A DNA stretch of 64,000 nucleotides from Actinacidiphila glaucinigra. GTDB lineage: Bacteria > Actinomycetota > Actinomycetes > Streptomycetales > Streptomycetaceae. The notes beneath the pieces were generated by a model. That model saw only the letters and a program-made list of their open reading frames with translations, was not told where the DNA came from and made no database searches. The translations under genes were made by a program, and so were the position numbers. The stretch is taken from positions 248,001 to 312,000 of the forward strand of contig NZ_FZOF01000004.1 in assembly GCF_900188405.1 (NCBI RefSeq). Reading direction: 5' to 3'. Numbering within the stretch: the stretch's first letter is position 1; every line of letters starts with the position of its first letter. Of the stretch, positions 7,893-16,562 are shown in pieces.

Positions 7893-8704
7893 GCCTTGCG
7901 GCCGACGCCCGCGAACCCGCTGAAGACGACCGGGTCGAGCTCGTCGTCGTCCGAGCCGTCGGGGCGCCACAACGGCGCGGAGACCAGGCCGGGTTCGACG
8001 AGGTCGAAGCCGTCGAAGAAGCGCTCCACCTCGGCCCGGGACCGCATGATCAGCGGTGAACTCGCGCTGCGGTAGACGTTTTCGACCCGCTCCCCCTCCT
8101 CGGGTCTGCGCGGACCTCCCTCGACCGAGGCGTGGGTGACGACCAGCAGGCTGCCGGGGGCGATGGCCTCCCGCAACTCGGCCACCGCCTTGGCCGGTTC
8201 GTCAGCGTCCTCGAGGAAGTGCAGGACCGCGACGAGCAGCAGCGCGACCGGGCGCTCCAGGTCGATGAGCCCGCGCACCTCCGCGCTGTCCAGGATGTCG
8301 CGGGGCGAACGCAGGTCGGCTGCGACGATGGCGGCGTGCTCGACGCCCTCCAGCACGGCACGGCTGTGGGCGACGGCGACCGGGTCGTGGTCGACGTAGA
8401 CGACGTGGGCGCCGGGACTGGCGGCCTGGGCGACCTCGTGGACGTTGCCGAAGGTGGGAATGCCGGAGCCGATGTCGAGGAACTGGGTGATGCCCTGGTC
8501 GACGGAGAAGCGCACGGCCCTGCGCATGAACGCCCGGTTGGCCTGCATGATCTTCGGCAGCCCCGGGAATGCCTCGATGGCCCGCCGTCCGGCCTCCCGG
8601 TCGACCTCGAAGTTGTGCGAGCCGCCGAGGTAGTAGTCGTAGATGCGGGACACGCTCGGCACGGAAAGATCGATGCCTTGCGGTGCCCAGGCGGGACGCT
8701 CCAT
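7889..8704 (-). CDS. SAM-dependent methyltransferase, SAV2177/DUF574 family
   Basis: The 271-residue product has the hallmarks of the actinobacterial DUF574 family. These are the opening IDLSVPSVSRIYDYYLGG, the block FLDIGSGIPTFGNVHEVAQ that forms the SAM-binding site, and the VVYVDHDPVAVAHSRAVL segment with an acidic residue for the ribose. Members are numerous in streptomycetes and their substrates are mostly unknown. The ATG at 8704 has GGAG six bases upstream; longer readings extend into an inverted repeat. It is the first gene of a two-gene operon with the GGDEF-EAL enzyme (4-bp overlap). Whether the two act together is open. Confidence 0.85.
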   Translation of the reverse strand: MERPAWAPQGIDLSVPSVSRIYDYYLGGSHNFEVDREAGRRAIEAFPGLPKIMQANRAFMRRAVRFSVDQGITQFLDIGSGIPTFGNVHEVAQAASPGAHVVYVDHDPVAVAHSRAVLEGVEHAAIVAADLRSPRDILDSAEVRGLIDLERPVALLLVAVLHFLEDADEPAKAVAELREAIAPGSLLVVTHASVEGGPRRPEEGERVENVYRSASSPLIMRSRAEVERFFDGFDLVEPGLVSAPLWRPDGSDDDELDPVVFSGFAGVGRKA

Positions 8705-8740
8705 CAACGGCTCCAGCTCGTCGTCGGCGATCGGGGCACA

Positions 8741-8758
8741 TGGTCGTGGACACGACCA
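8741..8758. promoter_or_regulatory. Inverted repeat upstream of the methyltransferase gene
   Basis: TGGTCGTG at 8741-8748 and its exact complement CACGACCA at 8751-8758 form an 8-bp inverted repeat with a 2-bp centre, 36 bp before the methyltransferase start. A dimeric repressor site is the simplest reading. No cognate regulator is apparent. Confidence 0.4.
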
Positions 8759-8845
8759 CGTGCGACAGAGGCTACTGATCGACCGTTCGAGAGGAAACAA
8801 GAAATGGAAATATTCGATCCGTTTTCGGTCACAGACCAAAGGCAT

Positions 8846-8879
8846 GTGCCCTGTTCCCAACAAGCGGGGAACAGGGCAC
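8846..8879 (-). terminator. Terminator of the RPF-like hydrolase gene
   Basis: A perfect 13-bp stem, GTGCCCTGTTCCC at 8846-8858 and its complement at 8867-8879, with an 8-base loop. It begins 34 bases beyond the stop codon of the leftward gene at 8913. Confidence 0.8.
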
Positions 8880-8912
8880 AGGCTACCGCCGGATGACGGT
8901 GGATCAGTTCGA

Positions 8913-10258
<1,346 letters not shown>

Positions 10259-10271
10259 TCCACCCGGAAGA

Positions 10272-10298
10272 ATCTCGCAGGCATTTGTCCTGCGAGAT
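10272..10298 (-). other. Extra hairpin in the 5' leader before the riboswitch
   Basis: On the minus strand, ATCTCGCAGG (10298-10289) and CCTGCGAGAT (10281-10272) form a perfect 10-bp stem with a 7-base loop, 14 bases before riboswitch P1. It is followed by TCTT. No rightward gene needs a terminator here, so it is probably a leader element or an upstream attenuator. Confidence 0.55.
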
Positions 10299-10430
10299 CT
10301 GGAAGCTAAACGACGGAATCGTTCCGGAGCAAGGAGCGGAATCACGCCCCCCGGCAGACCGCAAGTCGATCAATTACTTCTGTGACTTTACGTGAGAAGC
10401 GTCCGCTCTGCGTAGGCGAAAAATTGGCCC

Positions 10431-10459
10431 TCGGTAATCGCGTGATATCGCCCGGTGAA
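10431..10459 (-). promoter_or_regulatory. Candidate promoter for the riboswitch leader
   Basis: Minus-strand hexamers TTCACC (10459-10454) and TACCGA (10436-10431) are separated by 17 bp, a reasonable match to the main Streptomyces sigma-70-type promoters. Transcription would start near 10424 and give a leader of about 375 bases. The surrounding 10380-10560 region is AT-rich for this genome. Confidence 0.4.
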
Positions 10460-10515
10460 ATTCAGCGGCGAAATTAGACGGTGCGTCGCCCGAAGCCTGC
10501 GCTGCGTGTCCGGCA

Positions 10516-10531
10516 CGTGACACCCATCACG
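10516..10531. promoter_or_regulatory. CRP-like palindrome
   Basis: CGTGA-N6-TCACG (GTGA at 10517-10520, TCAC at 10527-10530) matches the half-sites and 6-bp spacing of CRP-family operators. It lies about 57 bp upstream of the candidate -35 of the wall-hydrolase leader. It is also 346 bp upstream of the divergent aldo/keto reductase. Streptomyces Crp is known to act in germination, which fits an RPF target. Confidence 0.5.
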
Positions 10532-10560
10532 CAACGATGTATTACGCATGCACTGTGGGC

Positions 10561-10876
10561 GCATATGTCCGGTTAGATACCTCAATGCCGGATAAGGAAG
10601 GACGTGTTCCAGTCCAACCCGCCCCCGACCGCGCCCTTCTGAGGGCCCGCCCGGACGAACACCCCCTGAGCCAACCGCCGGGGGCGGCCGGCGATTCCCG
10701 GATGCGTCCCATCCGGCCCGGCCCGCGGTGTGGTGTGCGCCACAATCGCCGCTCCGGCGGGGCGAGAAGGGGCGCGGACGGCGGCCCGCGCGCGGAAAAG
10801 GGACGTGACAGCGCCGATTCGGCGACGGTAGCCTCCCAATCCCGCACATTTTCTTACATCGCCCAGGAGCCCTCGC
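10561..10876. other. Intergenic region upstream of the aldo/keto reductase
   Basis: About 315 bp with no convincing gene. Frames that cross it run into the reductase in the wrong frame and have no recognisable content. It presumably holds the rightward promoter, but I cannot identify one. Confidence 0.5.
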
Positions 10877-11884
10877 GTGCCCTACCTCGCCGCCGACGAC
10901 CGCTACGCCTCGATGGACTACCGCAGGACCGGGCGCAGCGGGGTTCTCCTGCCCGTCGTGTCCCTGGGCCTGTGGCACAACTTCGGCGACACCTCGCCGC
11001 TGGAGAACCAGCGCGCGGTGCTGCGCCGCGCCGTCGACCGCGGCGTGGTCCACATCGACCTGGCCAACAACTACGGCCCGCCCGCGGGCTCGGCCGAGGC
11101 CAACTTCGGCACGCTCCTCGCCCAGGACTTCCGCCCGTACCGCGACGAGCTCTTCATCGCGACCAAGGCCGGGTACGACATGTGGCCCGGTCCGTACGGC
11201 GAGTGGGGCAGCCGCAAGTACATGCTGTCCTCCCTCGACCAGTCCCTGGGCCGCATGGGCCTGGACTACGTGGACGTCTTCTACTCGCACCGCTTCGACC
11301 CGGACACGCCCCTGGAGGAGACCATGGGCGCCCTGGACTCCGCGGTCCGCCAGGGCAAGGCCCTCTACGCCGGCATCTCCAACTACCCCGCCGAGGCGCA
11401 CCGCCGCGCGACGGAGATCCTGCGCGAGCTGGGGACCCCGCTGCTGATCCACCAGGCGGCCTACAGCATCCTCCAGCGCGACCCGGAGGACGGCGTCCTC
11501 GACGCCGTCGGCGACACCGGGACCGCCCTCATCGCGTACTCGCCGCTCGCCCAGGGCCAGCTCACCGACCGCTACCTGGGCGGCGTGCCCGCCGACTCGC
11601 GGATGGCGCTGGGCCACTTCCTCAAGCGCGACGCCCTGACCGAGCGGAAGCTCACCTTCCTGCGCGCCCTCGACAAGCTCGCGGGCGAGCGCGGCCAGAC
11701 CCTGGCCCAGCTGGCCCTGACCTGGGTGCTGCGCGACCCGCGGGTCGTCTCCGTGCTCATCGGCGCGAGCAGCGTCGCCCAGCTCGACCAGAACCTCGCC
11801 GCCCTCGACGCGGGCCCGCTCGGCGCCGACGAGCTCGCCGAGATCGACCGCCTCTCCGCCGAGGCGGGCGTCCGCATCCCGTAG
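10877..11884 (+). CDS. Aldo/keto reductase (YghZ/MgrA-like)
   Basis: A 335-residue NADPH-dependent aldo/keto reductase of the YghZ type. Members reduce methylglyoxal and L-glyceraldehyde 3-phosphate, though the true substrate here is unknown. Catalytic residues are in place: Asp and Tyr in HIDLANNYGPP, Lys in FIATKAGYD and His in VFYSHRFDPD. The C-terminal NADPH-binding part includes ALTWVLRDPRVVSVLIGAS. The GTG start is supported by CAGGAG about 8 bases upstream and by family length. It appears monocistronic and ends at a strong terminator. Confidence 0.88.
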   Translation: MPYLAADDRYASMDYRRTGRSGVLLPVVSLGLWHNFGDTSPLENQRAVLRRAVDRGVVHIDLANNYGPPAGSAEANFGTLLAQDFRPYRDELFIATKAGYDMWPGPYGEWGSRKYMLSSLDQSLGRMGLDYVDVFYSHRFDPDTPLEETMGALDSAVRQGKALYAGISNYPAEAHRRATEILRELGTPLLIHQAAYSILQRDPEDGVLDAVGDTGTALIAYSPLAQGQLTDRYLGGVPADSRMALGHFLKRDALTERKLTFLRALDKLAGERGQTLAQLALTWVLRDPRVVSVLIGASSVAQLDQNLAALDAGPLGADELAEIDRLSAEAGVRIP

Positions 11885-11898
11885 GACCTCTCCGCAGC

Positions 11899-11938
11899 CG
11901 AGGACGGGCCGGACCCCACGAGGGCCGGCCCGTCCTCG
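11899..11938. terminator. Bidirectional terminator
   Basis: A perfect 14-bp stem, CGAGGACGGGCCGG at 11899-11912 with its complement at 11925-11938, between the convergent aldo/keto reductase and GNAT genes. Confidence 0.75.
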
Positions 11939-11953
11939 CGTACGCCGCCGGGC

Positions 11954-12586
11954 TCAGGCGAGACGGGCCTCCAGCGCGGCGCGGACACCGGGCCACTCCT
12001 CGGCGACGACCGAGTAGTACGCGCTGTCGCGGACGGTGCCGTCCACGGCAAGGGTGTGGGCGCGGCGGATGCCCTCGAAGCGGCCGCCGATGCGCTCGAT
12101 CGCCGACCGGGAACGCGCGTTGCGCGCGTCCGTCTTCAAGGTGACGCGGAACACACCCCACACGTCGAACGCGTGGGTGAGCAGCAGCAGCTTCGCCTCG
12201 GTGTTGCAGGGGGTGCGCTGGGCGGAGGCGGCGAGCCAGGTGCTGCCGATCTCGGCGACGGTGGGCACCGCGCCGCTGCGGGGCACGGAGCGGCCCGCGG
12301 GCCAGGCGGGGGCGGCCGTCCAGTAGTCGAGGTCCAGGAACCGGGTGGAGCCGATCAGGACCTCGCGCCGGACGTCCCGTACGGCGAAGGGGAGCGCGGC
12401 CCCGCTCGCCTGGTCCTGGAGGGCCTCCTCGATGTAGCGCGCCATCGCCTCACGGTCCTCCGGCACCTTGGTGTAGGCGTAGGTGTCGCGGGATTCGCCG
12501 GCGGCGCGCAGCAGCCCGTCCGTGTGGGCGGCGCTCAGCGGCTCCAGGCGGACGTGCCGGCCTTCCAAGATCACGGATTCGGGCAT
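11954..12586 (-). CDS. GNAT acetyltransferase, RimJ/RimL-like
   Basis: The 210-residue product begins [20 protein letters not shown] and contains the RimJ/RimL-type core: [11 protein letters not shown], then [29 protein letters not shown] and [22 protein letters not shown]. The last segment is the usual acetyl-CoA-proximal helix with the asparagine and arginine pair. Such enzymes acetylate protein N-termini or small molecules; the acceptor is unknown. The ATG at 12586 matches the usual N-terminus, although neither it nor the GTG at 12616 has a good ribosome site. It is divergent from the cyclophilin gene. Confidence 0.82.
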   Translation of the reverse strand: MPESVILEGRHVRLEPLSAAHTDGLLRAAGESRDTYAYTKVPEDREAMARYIEEALQDQASGAALPFAVRDVRREVLIGSTRFLDLDYWTAAPAWPAGRSVPRSGAVPTVAEIGSTWLAASAQRTPCNTEAKLLLLTHAFDVWGVFRVTLKTDARNARSRSAIERIGGRFEGIRRAHTLAVDGTVRDSAYYSVVAEEWPGVRAALEARLA

Positions 12587-12679
12587 GCCCCGGATGGTGG
12601 TGTCCTGCCGGGGCACCCGTCAAGCGCGTTTCCGCGGGGCGCGTCGGAGGCCGGGCGTCACGGATGCGAAAATGGGGGC

Positions 12680-13177
12680 ATGAACAGCAACGACGTGTTC
12701 TTCGACATCACGATCGACGGCGAGCCCGCCGGACGGATCGTGTTCACCCTGTTCGACGACGTGGTCCCCAAGACCGCGCGGAACTTCCGTGAGCTCGCGA
12801 CCGGCGAGCACGGCTTCGGCTTCGAGGGCTCGCACTTCCACCGTGTGATCCCCGACTTCATGCTCCAGGGAGGCGACTTCACCGCCGGCAACGGCACCGG
12901 CGGCAAGAGCATCTACGGCGAGAAGTTCGCCGACGAGAACTTCCAGCTCAAGCACACCAAGCCCGGCCAGCTCTCCATGGCCAACGCGGGCCCGAACACC
13001 AACGGCTCGCAGTTCTTCATCACCACGATCGTCACCGACTGGCTCGACGGCAAGCACGTGGTCTTCGGCGAGGTCGTCGAGGGCATGGACGTCGTCAAGA
13101 AGGTCGAGTCGCTCGGCTCGCGCACCGGCGCCACCAGCGCCCGCATCGAGATCGCCAAGTCCGGCACGGTCGCCTGA
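12680..13177 (+). CDS. Cyclophilin-type peptidyl-prolyl cis-trans isomerase
   Basis: A 165-residue cytosolic cyclophilin with no signal peptide. It catalyses cis-trans isomerisation of X-Pro bonds in folding proteins. The active-site block [16 protein letters not shown], plus [17 protein letters not shown] and [15 protein letters not shown], contains the standard arginine, phenylalanines, glutamine, tryptophan and histidine. Length and the TWDGKH-like segment resemble eukaryote-like CypA, as reported for Streptomyces CypA. It starts at an ATG close behind a G-rich ribosome site and ends before a perfect terminator stem. Confidence 0.93.
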   Translation: MNSNDVFFDITIDGEPAGRIVFTLFDDVVPKTARNFRELATGEHGFGFEGSHFHRVIPDFMLQGGDFTAGNGTGGKSIYGEKFADENFQLKHTKPGQLSMANAGPNTNGSQFFITTIVTDWLDGKHVVFGEVVEGMDVVKKVESLGSRTGATSARIEIAKSGTVA

Positions 13178-13192
13178 CCCTGTCGCACGGTA

Positions 13193-13227
13193 GCGGCCCG
13201 GCACCGGAGCTCCCGGTGCCGGGCCGC
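13193..13227. terminator. Bidirectional terminator
   Basis: GCGGCCCGGCACCGG at 13193-13207 and its exact complement at 13213-13227 form a 15-bp stem with a 5-base loop, between the convergent cyclophilin and phospholipase genes. Confidence 0.85.
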
Positions 13228-13240
13228 CGTGTTCCGCGGG

Positions 13241-13690
13241 TCAGCCGAAGGCCTTGACCGCCTGGTAGTACGTCCAGGCGGTGCTGTTGCAGGCGGTCGC
13301 GGTGGCGCCGCCGTAGTTGGCGCAGATGCGCTTCAGGTCCTCGTAGAAGGCGCTGTCGAGGCGGCTCTTGTTGGCGGAGAAGGAGCCCATCGCCTTGTAG
13401 TTGCGGTAGCCGAAGTCGTGGCGGGCGCAGGAGTTCTGGAACGGGAAGCCGAAGGGGTTGTCCGGGGAGCTGCTGCAGTAGTCGGTGGACCAGTCGAAGC
13501 CGTAGGCCGCCCAGGCACCCTGGTTGCCGCGGGCGGACCACCACGTGTTGTAGCTGGAGGCGCTGGTCTGGGTCCAACTGGCCAGCACCTGGGCCTTGTC
13601 GGCGGGAGCGGCCTGGGCGGGGACGGCGAGGACGACGGTGGCGACGGCGGCGACCGCGGTGGCGGCGAAACCGGTCGTGATTCGGCGCAT
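13241..13690 (-). CDS. Secreted phospholipase A2
   Basis: A 149-residue precursor. Cleavage after residue 27 would leave a 122-residue enzyme starting APADK, the same length and start as I recall for the S. violaceoruber enzyme. It hydrolyses the sn-2 ester of phospholipids outside the cell and needs calcium. The catalytic His-Asp pair is in CARHDFGYRN (His91, Asp92). Four cysteines (72, 88, 123, 134) fit the two known disulfides. The segment FDWSTDYC carries the calcium-binding aspartates. The ATG has GGAG seven bases upstream. It is monocistronic and shares the terminator at 13193. Confidence 0.95.
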   Translation of the reverse strand: MRRITTGFAATAVAAVATVVLAVPAQAAPADKAQVLASWTQTSASSYNTWWSARGNQGAWAAYGFDWSTDYCSSSPDNPFGFPFQNSCARHDFGYRNYKAMGSFSANKSRLDSAFYEDLKRICANYGGATATACNSTAWTYYQAVKAFG

Positions 13691-13825
13691 GGGGACTCCA
13701 GTCACTGACGGGCGCGTTGTGACGCGCGGGCATGGGGGTGCAACCGGATGCGGAACCGAACAGGTGGTACTGGTGTGCGAAGCCAGGATGGAGCCGCAGG
13801 GGTCTATGCGAGTAGATGCCGGACG

Positions 13826-13877
13826 GAAAAAATTACATGAACATGACGACGCGCCGCCGACCGTGATCGTCGGCGGC
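13826..13877 (-). terminator. Probable terminator of the molybdoenzyme operon
   Basis: On the minus strand, 68 bases past the cytochrome gene, a 9-bp stem (13877-13869 with 13861-13853) is followed within about 20 bases by a T6 run near 13833-13828. The U-tract is unusual for this genome, and the stem-to-tract distance is longer than ideal. The rest of the 13691-13944 gap holds the phospholipase promoter region with no clear hexamers. Confidence 0.5.
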
Positions 13878-13944
13878 ACGTCAAGAGGCCGAAACCGTTG
13901 TCTGGTTCAGTTCCCCGCGGACCCCGCGGGCCGCATGTCTCCCA

Positions 13945-14595
13945 CTACGCGCCGGTGTCGGGCGGCCCCGGCTCACCCGTCTCGCCCGGCTCCGCGTACT
14001 CCCACCGCGGATGCCGGCGACGCGCCCATTCCGGCGTGACGAACCCCGTGCGCATCCCCAGACGCGCCTGAGGGTCATCGGCCGCCATCCACAGGTGTCC
14101 CGCCACCACGGCCGCCACCGCCAGGGCCAGCCAGTCGTGGACGAAGGTCGCGCCGGTCCGCCACACCACACCGCTCAGGTGCGGGAACATCATCAGCAGC
14201 CCGGTGCCGAGCATGACGAGCACCGCGCCCGCGGCGAAGGACGCGTACAGCTTCTGCCCCGCGTTGAACTTGCCCGCCGCACGCCGGTCGCGGGGCACGC
14301 GGCGCAGCGCGTCGCGCAGCCAGTCCCGGTCGTACGGGGCGAACCGGTTGAGCAGCCGCAGGTCGCGGCGGAAGGCGCGGGAGGCGAGGCCCAGGAGGGC
14401 CGGCAGCGGCAGGGCGATGCCGGACCACTCGTGGACGGCGACCACCAGCCGCCTGCGGCCCACGAGTTCGGCGAGCGGAGGCAGGTAGAGGGCCGCCGCC
14501 GTGACGAGGCAGACGAGCATCAGGGCGGCCGTCGCGCGGTGCACCCGGCGCTCGCCGCGGGTGAAGCGGCGCACCCTCTCAGGACGTGGGGTCAT
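13945..14595 (-). CDS. Membrane cytochrome b-type subunit
   Basis: The 216-residue product has about four membrane helices (around LMLVCLVTAAALYLPPL, GIALPLPALLGLASRAF, LYASFAAGAVLVMLGTGLLM and LALAVAAVVAGHLWMAA). Histidines at helix ends (RVHRATAAL, AVHEWSGIAL, FVHDWLALAV, GHLWMA) are suited to binding two b hemes. It resembles the b-type membrane subunit of formate dehydrogenase or hydrogenase. It follows and overlaps a molybdopterin oxidoreductase gene by 17 bp, so it most likely passes electrons between the quinone pool and that enzyme. The physiological substrate is unknown. Confidence 0.78.
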   Translation of the reverse strand: MTPRPERVRRFTRGERRVHRATAALMLVCLVTAAALYLPPLAELVGRRRLVVAVHEWSGIALPLPALLGLASRAFRRDLRLLNRFAPYDRDWLRDALRRVPRDRRAAGKFNAGQKLYASFAAGAVLVMLGTGLLMMFPHLSGVVWRTGATFVHDWLALAVAAVVAGHLWMAADDPQARLGMRTGFVTPEWARRRHPRWEYAEPGETGEPGPPDTGA

Positions 14596-15289
14596 CGTGG
14601 CGTCCGTTCGAGCGGCCGACCCAGGCGTCGACCTCGTAGCCGTAGTGCTCCCAGTAGCCGGGCCGCACGTCGCGGGTGACCTCGATGCCCGAGAGCCACT
14701 TGGCGGACTTGTAGAAGTACATCGGCGCCACGTAGAGCCGCACGGGGCCGCCGTGGGCCGTGCTGACCGGCTTGTCCTGCATCCTCAGGGCGACCAGGAC
14801 GTCCTCCCTGCGGGCCTGTTCGAGGGTGAGGCTCTCGCTGTAGACCCCGTCGAAGCAGGTGAAGCGGACGGCCCCGGCACCGTCCTGCACCCCCGCGAGA
14901 TCGAGGAGGTGGGACAGCCGCACCCCTTCGAAGGGCGTACCGGGCACGCGCCACCCGGTCACGCACTGCACGTCCCGCACCAGCCGGGTCTGCGGCATCG
15001 CCCGCAGGTCGGCCAGGGTGTGCGTGGCCTTCCGGTCGACGAGGCCGGAGACGGTGAGGCGGTAGTCGGTCGCGTCCCGGTGGGGGACGGAGTTCGCCAC
15101 GTTGTAGATGCGGAAGCCGCCGCCCCCGGGGAGCAGTCCGCTGAGCCCGGTCGGGTCCTTCCCCGCCACCTGGGAGAGCGCCGAGTCCAGGCCGTCCTGC
15201 GCGCGGCTGCCGAACGCCACCCCCAGGGCGCCCAGCCCGAGCATCCCGAGCACCACGCGCCGGCCGACCGGCGTGCCCTTGTCTTCCAT
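14579..15289 (-). CDS. Molybdopterin-dependent oxidoreductase, sulfite-oxidase fold
   Basis: A 236-residue protein of the sulfite oxidase/YedY-like superfamily. It begins with a possible Tat or anchor sequence (GRRVVLGMLGLGALGVAFG). The core starts near residue 75 with YRLTVSGLVDRK. The molybdenum-ligand cysteine is Cys109 in RDVQCVTGWRVPGTPFEG, and SESLTLEQARREDVLVALRM and GGPVRLYVAPMYFYKSAKWL follow as in the family. It should act outside the membrane with the cytochrome b encoded next (17-bp overlap). It could be a sulfoxide or sulfite-type enzyme, but I cannot choose. It lies 83 bp beyond pobA on the same strand and might be read through from the pca operon. Confidence 0.85.
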   Translation of the reverse strand: MEDKGTPVGRRVVLGMLGLGALGVAFGSRAQDGLDSALSQVAGKDPTGLSGLLPGGGGFRIYNVANSVPHRDATDYRLTVSGLVDRKATHTLADLRAMPQTRLVRDVQCVTGWRVPGTPFEGVRLSHLLDLAGVQDGAGAVRFTCFDGVYSESLTLEQARREDVLVALRMQDKPVSTAHGGPVRLYVAPMYFYKSAKWLSGIEVTRDVRPGYWEHYGYEVDAWVGRSNGRHDDPTS

Positions 15290-15372
15290 GGCTCTCACGG
15301 TAATCCCGCGCGGTGCGGTCGCGGACCGCCGGGGCCGCACGTAAGCAAGGCGTAAGAGGTCCGGCCCCTGGC

Positions 15373-16554
15373 CTAGCCGATCTCCAGGCCCGCGTAGTTC
15401 TCCGCGAGTTCTGCCGCCGCGTGCGGGGAGGCGGCGATCCGGTCGAGCTGGGAGATCTGCAGCCGGGTGTCGAAGTCGCTCTGCGCCGGGTCGGTGTGCA
15501 GGGTCGTGGTCATGAACCAGGAGAAGTGCTCGGCGCGCCACACCCGCCGCAGGCAGGTGTCGGAGTAGGCGTCGAGCAGGGCAGTGGAGCCGGTCTCCTC
15601 GAGGTGGGCGAGGGCACGGGCCAGCACGATGACGTCGGCGGCGGCCAGGTTGAGGCCCTTGGCGCCGGTCGGCGGCACGATGTGCGCGGCGTCGCCGGCC
15701 AGCAGGACCCGGCCCCAGCGCATCGGCTCGGTCACGAAGCTGCGCATCGGCAGCACGGCCTTGGAGGTGACGGGGCCGCGCTCCAGCTTCCAGTCCCCGT
15801 CCACGGCGAAGCGGGCTTCCAGTTCGTCCCAGATCCGCTCGTCGGACCAATCGGCGGGGTCGGTGCCGTTGGGCACCTGCAGGTAGAGCCGGCTGACCTC
15901 GGGGGAACGCATGCTGTGCAGCGCGAAGCCGCGGGGCGAGTGGGCGTAGATCAACTCCTCGCAGGACGGCGCGACGTCGGCGAGGATGCCCAGCCACGAG
16001 AACGGGTAGACCCGCTCGTACGTCCGCCGGGCCTGCTCCGGGAACGCCGAACGCGTCACGCCGTGGAAGCCGTCGCAGCCGATCACGTAGTCGCAGCTGA
16101 GGGTCTTCTCCCGGCCCTCGTGGCGGTAGCGGACCACCGGACGGTCCGTGTCGGCCCCCTCCACCGCGTGCACATGGGCGCCGAACAGCAGCGGGGCGCC
16201 CTCCGCCAGCTGGAGGGCGATCAGGTCCTTGACGACCTCGGTCTGGGCGTAGACCCACACGCGCCGGCCCCCGGTGAGCGCCGGGAAGTCCACCCGGTGG
16301 GAACGGCGGTTCCAGCGCAGCTCGATGCCGTCGTGGACCAGGCCCTCGCGGTCCAGCCGCTCCCCCGCGCCGCAGGAGCGCAGCACGTCGACCGTGCCCT
16401 GTTCCAGGATCCCGGCGCGCTGGCGTTGCTCGACGTAGTCGCGTTCACGGCTCTCCAGGACGACGCAGTCGATGCCGTGGTTGTGGAGCAGACGGGCCAG
16501 CAGGAGGCCGGCGGGGCCGCCACCGATGATGCCGACGGTGGTGTGGTGCTGCAT
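15373..16554 (-). CDS. pobA: 4-hydroxybenzoate 3-monooxygenase
   Basis: A 393-residue flavoprotein that hydroxylates 4-hydroxybenzoate to protocatechuate using FAD, NAD(P)H and oxygen. The FAD fold is clear: GIIGGGPAGLLLARLL at the N-terminus, YVIGCDGFHGVTR in the middle (the DG motif) and RVLLAGDAAHIVPPTGAKGLN near residue 290. Length is that of characterised PobA enzymes. It is the last gene of the pca operon, 8 bp after pcaL, with AGGAG five bases before its ATG. Its product is the substrate of PcaHG upstream, so the operon is self-contained for 4-hydroxybenzoate. Confidence 0.95.
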   Translation of the reverse strand: MQHHTTVGIIGGGPAGLLLARLLHNHGIDCVVLESRERDYVEQRQRAGILEQGTVDVLRSCGAGERLDREGLVHDGIELRWNRRSHRVDFPALTGGRRVWVYAQTEVVKDLIALQLAEGAPLLFGAHVHAVEGADTDRPVVRYRHEGREKTLSCDYVIGCDGFHGVTRSAFPEQARRTYERVYPFSWLGILADVAPSCEELIYAHSPRGFALHSMRSPEVSRLYLQVPNGTDPADWSDERIWDELEARFAVDGDWKLERGPVTSKAVLPMRSFVTEPMRWGRVLLAGDAAHIVPPTGAKGLNLAAADVIVLARALAHLEETGSTALLDAYSDTCLRRVWRAEHFSWFMTTTLHTDPAQSDFDTRLQISQLDRIAASPHAAAELAENYAGLEIG

Positions 16555-16562
16555 GTGTTCTC

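Noticed and set aside
5766..8075. A 769-codon plus-strand frame opposite the GGDEF-EAL and methyltransferase genes
   Set aside because: Its composition (Val, Gly, Asp, Gln, His repeats) is that of an antisense frame and it has no recognisable domain.
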